Notes under the pieces: generated by a model
Database searches by the model: none
Told to the model about the DNA's origin: nothing
What the model saw: the letters and a program-made list of their open reading frames with translations, nothing else
Program-made: the position numbers and the translations under genes
NCBI GenBank assembly: GCA_900175165.2
Contig: FWWN02000217.1
Location: forward strand, 1-22,576
Source: Rhizomucor pusillus
Lineage: Eukaryota > Mucoromycota > Mucoromycetes > Mucorales > Lichtheimiaceae
Reading direction: 5' to 3'
DNA: 22,576 bases
Shown: positions 10,201 to 21,884 of the stretch, piece after piece
Position numbering within the stretch: the first letter of the stretch is position 1
Layout: every line of letters begins with the position of its first letter

Positions 10201-11931
10201 GCTGACGTGGAGATAGACTGTAAGTTGGAATGGAAGCTGCGATACATGGTAACTTGATTGCTTATATTGATTGATACAGACCAAAAGATGAGAACCATTA
10301 TTCCTAAGGAGGGTGTCAACGAAAAATGGGATCAACTGAACCAGCAAATTGTGGATGCCGAGAAAGGCTTTGAGAAGCATTTAGCTCATCTCAAGAAAGA
10401 ATTAAAGTAAGCACTCGATAGATATATATTTTTTGGGAGTCTACTCGCGCTAATCAATAAACGTGATCTAGATGCTCCCGCTTAGCGTACAAAGATCTAG
10501 GAAAAGAAATCTACCAGATAGAGGTTCCGAAAGAAATCCGTGTTCCTCGAGATTGGATTCAGCTCTCTACAACTTCGGTAAATTCTCTCTGTTTACTTTG
10601 CATTAACGAGCGTTCTAATCATACGCCTGGTTGCATGCAGAAAGTGAGCCGTTTCTGGGACTCTACTGTGAGGAAAATGGTGACAGAGTACAAGGAATTA
10701 CTGGAGCACAAAAATGCAATGGTGAAATCGTTCACGAGCGATGTTTACAATGACTTTGATAAGCATTACAAAATGTGGCTATCTGCTGTGCAGAGTGTCG
10801 CAAAAATCGATGCGCTCATGAGTTTGGCAAAGGCATCCGCAAGTCTTGGTGGTATGCCCTTGATATATGCTCTGAAATGCAGTAGTTTAACCTACTCCTT
10901 TAGAACCCTCTTGTCGTCCACAATTCTCTAACCAGGAAGCAAGCATGATAAAACTAGAAGAACTTCGTCATCCATGTGTGGTTCCTGGGTATGTGTACGG
11001 AATAAGAGAAAAGGATGCTGCTTGTAAACTCACAAATACTTACGACAAAGTGTTGCCACCGACTTTATACCCAATGATACCCATCTGGGCGGAGAGAATC
11101 CGAGCATCATGGTCCTCACAGGTCCCAACATGGGCGGTAAATCAACATTGCTTCGACAAACGTGTATTTCCATCATTATGGCGCAGCTTGGCTGCTACGT
11201 ACCCGCACGATCGTGTACGCTTACTCCCTGCGACCGTATCTATACCAGAATTGGCGCCAATGATAACATCATGGCCGGTCAGTCCACGTTCATGGTCGAA
11301 CTCCAAGAAACTTCAAAGATCTTACACGAGGCAACGCCGCGCTCGATGGTTATTTTGGATGAATTGGGCAGAGGCACATCAACGTATGACGGATACGCTA
11401 TCGCATACGCTGTGCTGCATTATCTCGCGACACATGTTGGTTGCTTAGCCATGTTTTCGACACATTATCACACTCTATGTCGAGAATTTGAACGCAATCC
11501 AACCATTAGAAATATGCACATGTAAGCAGTGGGGATAGGAAAAAAACTCCTGATCAAGACGGAAAAACTCACATTCAATGGAAACTAGGGCTTATTATAT
11601 GGACGAAGAAGAACACAATGTGACATTCCTTTACAAGCTCACCGATGGCATCTGCGAGAAGTCCTTTGGCATGAACGTTGCCAGGATGGCGGGTGTGCCA
11701 GGAGCTGTTGTTTCCAAGGCAGCGCGCGTTGCTGAGCAATTCGAGTCTGAACACCGCATCAAAGATACATCGTTCAATGCGATGGAGGTTGACCGTGACG
11801 AAACTAAAGTCAGTCCTGCTGTGGCAAGCGACCTGGCATACTTGCTGGCTCACGCCGGTGACGGACAAGGCGATGTAAACGCAGTGCGACGTATTCTCAA
11901 AGGATTCCAATATCTATCTACGACCAACTAA
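7255..11931 (+). CDS. MSH6: DNA mismatch repair protein MSH6 (21 exons)
   Basis: MSH6 pairs with MSH2 as MutS-alpha, which recognises base mismatches and small loops and then recruits MutL homologues. Exons: 7255-7512, 7573-7654, 7712-7831, 7893-7993, 8055-8129, 8184-8268, 8326-8435, 8492-8522, 8581-8713, 8768-8951, 9023-9184, 9243-9399, 9462-9547, 9603-10016, 10078-10219, 10280-10406, 10472-10577, 10641-10851, 10904-10988, 11051-11521 and 11589-11931. All junctions close in frame, giving 1160 residues. The N-terminus is a PCNA-binding box (QPTLFSFF, residues 3-10), then a charged disordered linker with a Gln run; no PWWP domain is seen. The mismatch-reading motif GKFYE is at 284-288 (Phe286, Glu288). 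The MutS core and lever domains follow, then Walker [10 protein letters not shown] (914-922), Walker [10 protein letters not shown] (about 991-999) and the FSTHYH motif. Intron 7 has a GC donor; the other nineteen are GT-AG. Confidence 0.96.
8436..8491 (+). other. MSH6: GC-AG intron (intron 7) of MSH6
   Basis: The donor reads gcaagt and the acceptor atatag, giving a 56-nt intron. Splicing here is phase 0 and restores [14 protein letters not shown] across the junction, in line with the conserved MutS N-terminal domain. The only nearby GT donor, three bases further on (gtaaca at 8440), is in the wrong phase for the following exon. The gcaagt hexamer is the usual form of the rare GC donor class. 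Confidence 0.85.
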
Positions 11932-13651
11932 AATCCCCACGTCGTTTCTTCCTTGTAAAATTTTATAATTGTAATGCATAGCGTAACTAAATGTCATCGA
12001 AATCGGACATATGTGCATACGTATATAGAGTCTATGTATAACCATTCGCGCTCGTGGAGAAAAAATTTATATCTGCTTACTTCATCTTTCGTAATATGTT
12101 TAAGCTTATGTCAGGTGCAGGGTGCATGCGCAACGCTAGTAATGAACGCCGAGTGTGCATTATCGAAAATAAAGGCCACTGTAACACAAACCCTGTGCAG
12201 ATCCAGAACAGAAAAATAGTTTTATCTGATGCTGTTTTACCGACCGCCTGGCACTGTACATTATTAAAAATGCAAGATCTAAGATTCAACAGTGGCGTCA
12301 GCAAAGTTAAACATACTATAAGTCATTGTCAGCTGTGAGTAGTTCAGCAAATGAGGTAGTCTGTCTCCAGGCCAAAAGTGTACCTCTTCGGATATACTGT
12401 GGCCGTCCACCGCGATGGACTTCTTACACTGCAATGTTTCCATAACTGTGTATCAGAGTTGCAGGACACTGCATATTGCCCTGCGTTCGCGCGAGTTTCT
12501 GGGACTTTTGCAAACTAGGTAAACAAACGTGCCGCAAGGATAGGCTGGGGAAGGGCTGCTGGTTCGGATGAAACCCGAGCGAGTTTGATATATCAGGGAG
12601 ACAGACCCTTTTTGCAACGAAATAAGGAAATGGCTTTTATCTCGGATCGTAACTGGTAGTTCCTGATTAGGGATATCGAGAGAAAAAATAAGCTACCGCC
12701 GCAAGCACTTGTAAGAGGACCTTTTTAGTCACCGGCACCGAGAAACTAGTATTCTCTCAGAGAGAAACGCCACATCACGGATGTTGACTCCAAAAATATG
12801 TTCCGACAAGACCTATTGTTGACATGGCCGTCGGGGATCGGCATCAGGAAGGTAAAGATCACAAACAATAATAATAATTATATCTCTGTTAGCGATTCAT
12901 CATCCCGCACCGTTAAGTTGCGCCTCAGTGGTACAGATGCGATCGATATTTTATATAACGTACACGACAGCAAGCTTCTTCAATTTTGGCGTTTGGCCCG
13001 AGAGCACCTACTAGTGCTACCGGAGCCTGTTTATCCTTTTGCCGGTGTTACATACAAACGATGAGCTCATCTTCTCATACCAAAAAGTCTGTCTGTGCGC
13101 GGGTGAATACGAAGTAGCAAATCTGTTCATGACCCAGTTGTTTATTATTTTTCTCTTTTTTGTTGCAACATTTGCCACAGAAATTACCTTATACGTCGTT
13201 GCACAGCAGCGGCAGTATTGAACAGAGTCGCGCCGCTGCTGTCGCTTGGTCTGAGGTAACGTCGCTCAGCAGCAGCAGCACCCCAACGCCTAGCCTCGCT
13301 CCGTGTGGCCCCTTGCGAAAGTTTGCTATTAAGAATGTTGCTCGGCATGGATATCCCGCGACCAAGCTGTCGACCGGATTTGTAGTTGTTTATACTTGGA
13401 CTGTGAGAATCATGTATGACGAATAATCAGTTTTGGCTCAGAAAACTCGGCGCCTTTTATGCGGACGTCAAGCGAGATTTGATAGATCAAATATCGCTTG
13501 CATATTAAGCCAAGCGGGAAGGTCGCTTTTCCACCAACGACTTTTTGGTACGACCACGAGCCAATTTTTTACTTGCCAATTTTTTCGACATCCTTTTGTT
13601 TCCCTTTATTTTTTTCTCCACTTCTTTTTCTCCTTTTTTTCCCTTACACTG
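11932..13651. other. 1.7 kb gene-poor region between MSH6 and the RhoGEF gene
   Basis: I see no convincing gene. The open frames at 12054-12338, 12798-13064 and 13160-13426 are short, match no family I know and lack supporting splice structure. The left part should hold the MSH6 3' end. The right part should be the promoter and 5' leader of the RhoGEF gene, with a small (aat)n run at about 12868-12878 and a T/C-rich tract at 13560-13650. A non-coding RNA or a very diverged gene cannot be excluded. Confidence 0.5.
13560..13651 (+). promoter_or_regulatory. Pyrimidine-rich leader before the RhoGEF start
   Basis: Almost the whole plus strand here is T and C, directly upstream of the ATG at 13652. 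The frame happens to stay open through the tract back to about 13433, but no in-frame ATG lies in that extension. I therefore read it as 5' untranslated leader or core promoter, as is common in fungal genes. Confidence 0.5.
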
Positions 13652-15975
13652 ATGTTCAAGAAACCAGATGCTCCTAGGCCATCTATATTTGCAGCCAAGG
13701 CATCTGAAGCTCAACGAAAAGGCCAGCAGCAGCAGAATAGTCGCCTGGCTTTCCTTAAACGGTTGACTCCGATACCGTCAGTCAGCAAAAGTTCCAAGCT
13801 TTCGGCGTCATCGTCGTCGTCGCTATCAGCAGCAAACAAAGAAAAACCACGAGCAATGTCGGTAGACTCATCCAACGTGCCGCCACGCACAGCAGGCACC
13901 CCTGGCCCAGGATTGAGTCGCATCAATTCTGTACGGCTGTCCTTGATAGCTTCGGTTTCTCGACGTCGTACCCGATCTTCGTCATCCGCCGCCCAGGAGG
14001 CTGCCGTCAAACGCCAAAAGGAAAATTCTGCACACCATCGCCGTGAAACTACCGTTGCACAAGAAGCCTTGCCACCTCATTCAACAACCCGCCACCAACA
14101 ACGTTACGCGCTCGTCTGCAAAACTCCAGTGCAAACAGATGCACGCCTCCAGGATACCCCTTCTGATGCTCATGCAAAAAGCAAGAAGCGTACATCATTT
14201 TCCTTGGGGAACGAAGTCGACAGAAGCGATCGTATTGTGAGCTGTCGCACAGGTCAAGGAGGAGGAGTAAAGGGTGAATCCCTTTTGCTTCTTGCACAAC
14301 CAAACACCAACGACGACTCTCCGCGTTTTCTCGCAGCACGTCGACGTCCGATGTCTCACTTTCTGGGCCTTGCAACGATAATCAGCACAAGTGACGATGA
14401 AGAAGAGTATAACGATGATGACGATGAAGCACGAGCGCGTGGCATCTACAGGCCTAGACCATGGCGCCAGAGCACAGATGTGCACCAGATCATCTCGAGA
14501 AGCAGACAGCGGACCGTATCCCTTGCAGGCAACAACAACAACAACAACAACAACTCGGATGAATCCAGCAGCTCATCCAGCAGCACGTTATCAACCAGTA
14601 ATCATTCTTCATCTTCATCGATATACACTTTGAATCAGCAACACCAGCATCAGCAAGTTGGGCGCAAGCATGATCCTTGTTCGGTGATATTGGAGTCCAC
14701 TGGTGAACCGATCCACAGTTTAGAACCGCGCATATGTAAGCCTGTCGGCATAAAAATGGACCAGGAAATAGACACGCGGATGCAGCAACAACAAACTTAC
14801 CATCAGCAACGCTTGGTGTCGCCTTTTCCCCACTCCGTACCCGAAAGAAGCCTTTCAGCACTGTGCACCAGTGAAGTCATGTTCCGTCCCAAACGCCCAA
14901 CGACGCGACCTGCGCGTGCGCGCACGATGATTGCAGCAAAGTTAGACGCACAGCAAAAGAAAGAAGCTAAAGCCATGAATATCTGGCGCAACACCGTCTC
15001 CCAGTTGATCATGCAAGATGACAATGGTGATCATCGACAAGTATCCAACGACAATAGCGACTGTGAACCTATACCCACATCACTTCATGTAAGCATACGT
15101 TTGCACGTCGGAGAAAAAAGTAACTAGTATATACTCAACGCATACGCCTACATTGCAGCTGGAACATATCTCTGCATCCTCACTAAGCAGCAACAAAAAT
15201 GCAGCTCTTTGCAAATTTATCATACATGAACTCTATACCACCGAAAAGTCATACCATCAATTACTTACCTTGATACAAACTGTAAGCCTCCACTCAGTTA
15301 TTGAATAGAAAATGTTTATTTACCATTGTTTGCAGCGTTACATGGAGCCTATGGTTGCTGCTGCGCAGGCAACAAATGCATTGGTCAAAGAAGGCGACAT
15401 ACCCGTTCTATTTCGACATTTACCGGAAATGATTGCACTCTCTGAAAAGCTGATACAATCCTTCGAGGACACATCCTCGCATCTGCGGCGGGACCTTCTG
15501 CCTGGTGATGTCGGCCATGTTTTCCGTGCGCTTGATCAGGAATTTGCCGTGTTTGTCAAATACGCCGTCCACTATCAAGCCAACATCAAGACAATCCGGA
15601 GAGCATGCACTAATGTCCTCTTTCTGAAAATTGAGCAGGTATAACATACATTGATGTGTGAATTAATCAATAGCCACAATCTTCTAACTCACAGAAATAG
15701 GAATCATTAACGCGCAGAGAAACGAACAGGATGGGGATATCAGATTATTTGATCGGTCCATTCCAGCGAGTCCCGCGTTACTGTCTGTTAATCAAAGGTA
15801 AATAGGATGGCAGTTCCAGCTCAATCTTGTATGCATGCAATAACGATTTCTTGCAGATCTCATAAAACATTCAGGGAGATCGGGAGCGCAGTGTGCAGAT
15901 TTGGATATTGCATTAAAAATGCTCACTGGATTAACTGTAGCCATGGACCATGTGCAAAAGAAGTCAGCGCGCTGA
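13652..15975 (+). CDS. Rho guanine nucleotide exchange factor, Dbl-homology domain, no PH domain seen
   Basis: DH-domain proteins load Rho/Cdc42-type GTPases with GTP and so direct polarity and wall growth. Exons: 13652-15088, 15159-15281, 15336-15638, 15701-15797 and 15857-15975. Introns are 54-70 nt, one with a clear ctaac branch site, and all close in frame for 692 residues. Residues 1-480 look disordered: Ser-, Arg-, Asn- and Gln-rich, with an eight-Asn run from an (aac)n tract and an acidic patch (TSDDEEEYNDDDDE). Residues about 485-690 form the DH domain. Its first conserved region reads FIIHELYTTEKSYHQLL followed by MEPM, and its most conserved region reads LIGPFQRVPRYCLLIKDL (638-655). 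The stop codon comes about 35 residues after that helix, so the usual PH domain is absent from this model. The start is the first in-frame ATG after the T-rich leader. Target GTPase is unknown. Confidence 0.85.
14529..14554 (+). repeat. (AAC)n trinucleotide repeat inside the RhoGEF gene
   Basis: Eight consecutive aac units encode an Asn run in the disordered N-terminal half of the RhoGEF. It is followed by a Ser-rich run from agc/tca codons. Such tracts are prone to length change without breaking the frame. Confidence 0.85.
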
Positions 15976-17313
15976 ACATCCGACTACGTCATCATAACAT
16001 TCGCCACTCACCATCCCTACCAGTTCATTTTTTTTCACTTAGTCACCGTCACTTGCAACTATCATTTTCCTACGACTTTATACTTTTCCTTACCCCTTAG
16101 ATTGAATAATGTACATACATTGGATTACGTGAACAACACTAAGAACTTTAGTTCTTGACATTGCATGCTGCGGGTATCATGTCCCCGCCTCATAATCCAT
16201 TAGGCTCCTGGGACAGACAGGGGAAATGCACGGCTGCTGTCGTTTCTCTCTTGGCAAGTTATCGCTGATGATTATATGTGTGTAGACACGGAAATTGAAA
16301 TTGGATGAAAACAATGGAGTTGCACAAAATAGTGATTATTCTGGCGTCACAACGCAATGTTGCATCAAATTTTGCAGAAATCGTATGGTCTTGTAAGCAC
16401 AACGAACCCAACTTTACAGTACTCGCATGCATCGTCGGCTCTGCCAAGAATGGCTCTCGCGTCTCCAAGGCAAAAAAGAAAAGCGGATAGATCACGATTG
16501 TGTCCGTTCAAGGTTACACAACGGCAGCGCAGGTAACCCGTTTTTACCAATTGTTTCCGCGCACGCGCCTTTGATCAACAGATTTGGGGGGTACAACCGT
16601 AGAAAGTACCGGAAAGTGCCATAGAACTATTGTAAATATACTCGCTCTTCCTTCTCTGCCTTCTTCTTCGCGGTGGACCCTGCTGTTGCTGCATCTGAGT
16701 TGCTCGGCGGCGGACGACGAGATGAACACATCGTCCCCTATTGCACCATCCTGGAGAAAGGGATGGTGTCGCATGTAACCGACCGCTACTTAAAACGTCT
16801 AGCGCCGAAATCCGCAAACGCCATCTTTGCGACCAGAATAAAGATAACAACAGAAAGGATTTTTGTTGTGCTTTTGTCAAGAATAGTAGTAGGGATTAAA
16901 ATAGAGAGAGAGAAAGACAGAGAATAGCTGTAACCTTGAACCAATGATGGGCATCGCCAAGGTGCGAGTTTTGTGCTTACCATTTTTTGCCCATTTACAA
17001 AATTTGGTGCGACCTTCGTACTCCACCTTTTTTTTTCTCTTTTATCGCTTTCCGTTCTTCTCCTTTTCTCTCTCTCTATCTTTTCTTCACTTGGTCTTTT
17101 TCTGTTCTGCTCTTCGCTCTGTGTACTTTTTTATACCTCGAGCACTATCCCTTCGTTACCCGATTTTTTGATCTTTTCCTGCAATAGTTTCCTCCACCTC
17201 CTTTTTTCTTTACTACCTCTGCTAATAATTTTCGATCTATCTAAATATCGTTTCATATTTACACGCATACACGCATTCGTCCGCACCACGAAGAGAGTAC
17301 ATAAACAAAGACG
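15976..17313. other. 1.3 kb gene-poor region between the RhoGEF and chitin synthase genes
   Basis: No convincing gene was found. The open frames at 16305-16490, 16575-16880 (minus) and 16973-17569 have low-complexity or family-free translations. The first 150 nt look like the T-rich 3' untranslated region of the RhoGEF gene. A short (ga)n tract lies at about 16903-16923. The right-hand 300 nt are strongly pyrimidine-rich and belong to the chitin synthase leader. Confidence 0.5.
17026..17230 (+). promoter_or_regulatory. Long CT-rich leader of the chitin synthase gene
   Basis: About 200 nt of mostly T and C on the plus strand end roughly 85 nt before the chitin synthase ATG at 17314. Similar but shorter tracts precede the RhoGEF start. 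They probably mark the core promoter or 5' untranslated region; the exact transcription start cannot be read from sequence. Confidence 0.5.
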
Positions 17314-20300
17314 ATGCAACCACCACCTAGAGGCCAGTACTACACGCCTGCGCTTCGACGAAGCGTATCAAATAGCAGTCAATTACGGCCGGCCCGCGAC
17401 AACGACGAGGAGCAACTTGCGACTACTGGCCTGCGTCCTCGGCGGCAAAAATCTCTCGTACGACCTGAGCGAGAACGCATCGACGCTAGTCACCGGCAGT
17501 ATCACTACCGACAGCATGCGGCTAATCAAGGTAACGTGGCTCCCAGTGCGACTGGGAATCAGCCGTTAAGTGCTGCTGCAGCAGAAGATAATACATCATC
17601 GGCGGCTCCCGAACGGAGACCGAGCAGCAACCGCGTTGAGCGCAGGCCGACAGTGCGGCAAATGTTTCTACGTCGAGGCAAAAGCATTTTGGGACGAGAG
17701 GAAAAATTATCAGACAGCCAAGATCATCGACTGCATATTGCGGGGGAATTCTCGGACGGAGCTGCGGTGGTGCATTCCCGAAAATCGCTTCGAGAACGAC
17801 TGCCCGATCCCTGGCTCACCTACTGTCGTATCCTGACATGCTGCATCCCAGGCCATCTATTAACACTATTTGGTATGAGAAAACTAAAGATAGCCACTCA
17901 TTGATTTCTTTTCTGTTTTCTAAGAAGGTTTCGTATATGTGTGTCCAGGTATTCCTCCAGGGCCAGCACAGATGGCATGGAGAGAAAAAATCGGTCTCGT
18001 GTCCTTTATCCTCGTTGTCATGGGCTTTGTTGGCTTCTTGACATTTGGGTTTACACAAGCTATCTGCCCTACACCGCCGCTAAGTGTCCAAGGCGGTCAA
18101 GTGAGCGCAGGCTATCTCATCATCAATGGTTGGGCATACATGTTATCTGACTGGGACGGTCACCCTGCTATCTCGGGATTAACGAGCGATGAAACCAACA
18201 TCATGTATCCACCAGTCAGTGCCGGAGGCATGGATGCTTCCTTCCTCTTCCAGACATCACCCTCAGAATCCCCTTGCTCATCTGTGTTTACCAGCAAAAC
18301 AAGCTCAACGCCCAAAGTATATTTCCCCTGCCAACTCTTCAACCCAAACAACACTGTGCCTCCTGCAGCGTCATCCTACTCCAACCAGACCGACTGCCAT
18401 TTGTCTTCCGCTGCACGATCCTTACTGAATGATTTCCAAACTCGAGGCGTACCGAAATCCTCAGGTGGTTACGATAAACCGGCTCGTGTTTACTATGACT
18501 GGAAGGACATCAATTCAACCTCACACTTGATGGTATTTAACAAGTAAGTATTATCTTTTCTTTCTTCTGGTGTCGCATAATTCTATGTATTTTGGGGTTG
18601 CTATTTTTGCTTATAATATCTTTTTTTACATACAGCGATGTACTGAACTTGCAGCTCCTGCAGTCATTGCCGACGGATCAGTTTTCTTATCCCTCCGGAG
18701 GGCTTATCGAGAGCATCCTTGGCGACATGGACTCTTTCGGAGGTCGGGATATGACCCGCGCCATCGTCTCCAATCGCGTCGCTAATACAAACTGGAAGCA
18801 AGAAGCGCAATGCTTGGCATCGGTGATTAAGGTGGGGTCCATGGATACATTGAGTATCGGCTGCGTTGCTTCAGAAGTCGTGCTCTATGCATCCCTTGTC
18901 GTCATTCTCGGCGTTATCGTAGCCAAGTTTGTGCTTGCTGTCATCTTTGGCTGGTTCCTATCGTGGAAGCTCGGTAACTTTAAAGAGGGAAGCTCTTACA
19001 AGGCAAGGATGAAACGTGAGCAGGAAATCGAAGACTGGAGTCGGAACATTGCAAACTCAGGTCCGTTGCCTCGCCTGAAAACCCCACCCACTATCTCGTC
19101 CACAAATCATCAGCAAAAGAGGAGAACTTTGCTGCCGCAAACTTCCCGTTTCACGCAGCCGCTCTATGGCTCCACTCGCTTCGATGCCGATCGGACTCCA
19201 ACACCCATCTGGAAAACGCCTGCCAGGTACAAAGAAAATTATCCTAATTAGGCGATACACTGAGTATTCACTCACACACACACACTCTCTCTCTCTGTGC
19301 TTGATAGTGTTAGCGGCAATCAGAGTCGCCCATCTTCATTTTACATCAATGCATCGTCGTCTCCCTCAACTCGTTTCTTTGGAAGCGTCACAGCATTTGG
19401 AGATATGACGCCTGCGAGGCGATCATCCATCTCATCCTCTGATATTCTGAGCGGTGACTCGTCTGCAGCATCCACGGAAGCCAGCTGCCCATTCCCACTT
19501 TCACCTCACGTCGTGAGACAACCTCCTCCAGACTACATGCCGTTCAATTTCCCACTCGCGCATGCTATCTGTCTAGTAACATGCTACTCAGAAGGCGAAG
19601 ACGGTATCCGCACGACCTTGGACTCCATAGCAACCAGCGACTATCCAAACTCGCACAAACTCATGCTCGTCATTTGTGATGGTATCATTACTGGCCACGG
19701 CAACAGCATGTCCACGCCAGATGTCTGTGTATCTATGATGCGCGACTTTATCGTCCCTCCCGACGAGGTGCAGCCATATTCCTACGTTGCTATCGCAGAC
19801 GGCGCCAAGCGCCACAATATGGCTAAAGTATATGCTGGATACTACAAGTACGATGACAATACGATCGATCCTGCTCATCAGCAACGTGTTCCCATGATCT
19901 GTATTGTTAAATGCGGCACTCCAGACGAAGCGAGTGAACCCAAGCCGGGTAACCGTGGCAAGAGAGACTCTCAAATCGTTCTGATGCAATTCATGCAAAA
20001 GGTCATATTCGATGAACGCATGACGCGCATGGAGTACGAGTTCTTCAACAGTATCTGGCGCGTCGCAGGCGTGCCTCCTGACAGCTATGAGATCTGTCTC
20101 ATGGTGGATGCGGACACAAAATTGTATCCGGATGCATTATCCCGCCTGATCTCATGCTGCGTCAAGGATCCTGACATTTCGGGTCTGTGTGGTGAAACAA
20201 AGATTGCAAACAAGACTGACAGCTGGGTCAGCATGATCCAAGGTAAATGTTCCGGATAAGAGTTCATTGCATCGTGAGAAAAAGAAACTAACATCAGCCA

Positions 20301-21771
20301 GTATTCGAATACTACATTTCTCATCATCAAAGTAAAGCGTTCGAGTCCATCTTTGGAGGTGTCACTTGCTTGCCAGGATGTTTCTGTATGTATCGCATCA
20401 AGGCGCCAAAGGGACCAAACGGATACTGGGTGCCTGTCTTGGCAAACCCAGATATTGTCGAGCATTATTCTGAAAACGTGGTGGATACTTTGCATAAGAA
20501 GAACTTGCTCCTCCTCGGTGAAGATCGATATCTAAGTACACTCATGCTGCGTACTTTTCCCAACCGCAAGATGGTCTTTGTACCGCAGGCTGTGTAAGTG
20601 TTCAGAAGTTCGAGGATATGTTGCAATGACTCACGCGGGCCCCTTTTACAGATGCAAAACCGTTGTGCCAGATACCTTTAGAGTGCTGCTTTCCCAACGA
20701 CGCCGTTGGATCAACTCGACGATCCACAATCTCATGGAACTGCTCTTCGTGCATGACTTGTGCGGTACCTTTTGCTTTTCCATGCAGTTTGTGGTGTTTA
20801 TGGAACTCGTGGGCACATTGGCGTTGCCAGCCGCGATTTCGTTCACGTGTTACCTCATCATCCTGGCTATCCTGGGACAACCAGCTATTATTCCGCTAAT
20901 TTTGCTCGCGTTGATTTTGGGTCTTCCTGCAGTTTTGATTGTTATGACGAGCAGAAAAGTCGTCTATGTCGGATGGATGATTATTTATTTATTCAGCTTG
21001 CCGATCTGGAACTTTGTGCTGCCTGTATACGCATATTGGCATTTCGATGACTTTTCGTGGGGAGATACCCGCCGTGTGCAAGGCATTGAAAAGGACAAGG
21101 GCCACGGCGACAAGGTTGGTGAGCTCGACAGCAGTCAGATTGTCATGAAGAAATGGAGCGAATATGAAAAGGAACGCCGTGTAAAGCTTGCGCTGGAGCG
21201 CAACTTGCCTGTTCCTAGATTTGTCGAGCATCACCGCAGTGTGGATATATTCCGAGACTCAATGTATGCTGCAATACGACCGAGCAAGCCTGGATCTGCC
21301 GGATCAAGCGACAGCGAGGCGCCGTTAACGCAAACGGAGTTCCACCCTGCTGGATCTGGGAAGCGAACAAAAGCACATACATCTCACGAACCCGTCCAGT
21401 TATCTGATCCAGAAATGCCAGTGAAACTATTTAATTCAGGACATCGACGGCAAGAAGAAGAAGAAGAGCAGGACGATTTGATCATAGAACAGCAACATCA
21501 GCAGCAATCTTCCGCTGCCGCAGCACCGTCATCTTCCCAGCAACAATCGAATACATCTCCTCTTGTTCCTACCCTGCCAAAAATTGCAACGGGTGCGATG
21601 CAGCTATCCTTCTCTAACGATGGCAGCAACTGGGCAAATCCTGCTCCTCACCACAATTACTCTCAAGAAAGCCAACCTGCATTATCATTCCAGCATTCAT
21701 CCATACCCGAACGTAGCAAAAAGTCCCTCCCACCGCCACCTGTACCTCCACATCATCGCAGTGACGATTAA
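17314..21771 (+). CDS. CHS3: Chitin synthase, CHS3-like (class IV)
   Basis: This integral membrane enzyme (GT2 family) polymerises UDP-N-acetylglucosamine into cell-wall chitin. Exons: 17314-17872, 17949-18543, 18636-19226, 19308-20242, 20302-20593 and 20652-21771; introns of 58-92 nt all close in frame, giving 1363 residues. Residues 1-150 are a basic, disordered cytosolic tail. [11 protein letters not shown] leads to a transmembrane helix at about 201-221, a loop of roughly 240 residues with several Asn-glycosylation sequons, and a second hydrophobic block at about 465-493. The catalytic domain begins near [13 protein letters not shown] (about 669-681) and carries VDADT (848-852), GEDRYLST (966-973) and the product-binding QRRRW (1006-1010). 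Three hydrophobic blocks follow (about 1025-1120), then FSWGDTRR. The last 230 residues are a low-complexity tail with Glu and Gln runs and a closing PPPPVPP stretch. No myosin motor is present, which excludes the myosin-fused classes. Class IV is assigned from the CYSEGE and GEDRY context. Confidence 0.94.
19269..19299 (+). repeat. (CA)n-(CT)n microsatellite in chitin synthase intron 3
   Basis: A run of ca units passes directly into a run of ct units just before the acceptor (ttgatag, 19301-19307) of the 81-nt third intron. It acts as the intron's polypyrimidine region and could vary in length between strains. Confidence 0.8.
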
Positions 21772-21880
21772 GAGTAGTAATTCTTTCTCCTTTCTTTCTC
21801 ACATCCCCCTTTCTTTTTATTTTCTGTAAATGTACAGTTTTTGATTACAGGTTTTCCACTTAAAATTCGCGACCAGACAA
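21772..21880. other. 3' flank of the chitin synthase gene
   Basis: This T-rich stretch directly after the chitin synthase stop probably holds its 3' untranslated region and poly(A) site. No exact AATAAA hexamer was seen on the plus strand. The boundary with the retroelement fragment is not sharply marked. Confidence 0.4.
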
Positions 21881-21884
21881 AAGT

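Noticed and set aside
10852..10940. Single longer MSH6 intron ending at ggaag near 10941
   Set aside because: It keeps the frame but drops EPSCRPQF; the acceptor tttag at 10903 keeps this conserved block.
10945..11108. MSH6 segment read straight through 10989-11050
   Set aside because: Read-through loses the conserved TDFIPND block; splicing from 10988 to 11051 restores it and the Walker A frame.
12054..12338. 94-residue open frame between MSH6 and the RhoGEF gene
   Set aside because: No recognisable motif or splice structure; length is within chance expectation.
12555..12590. tRNA-like ggttcgga segment
   Set aside because: No acceptor stem, D arm or anticodon arm can be placed around it.
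13433..13651. In-frame N-terminal extension of the RhoGEF
   Set aside because: It has no ATG, and its translation is a Phe/Leu run from a pyrimidine tract, as expected of an untranslated leader.
16973..17569. 198-residue open frame overlapping the chitin synthase start
   Set aside because: It translates the CT-rich leader into Phe/Leu/Ser runs and then reads the chitin synthase exon out of frame.
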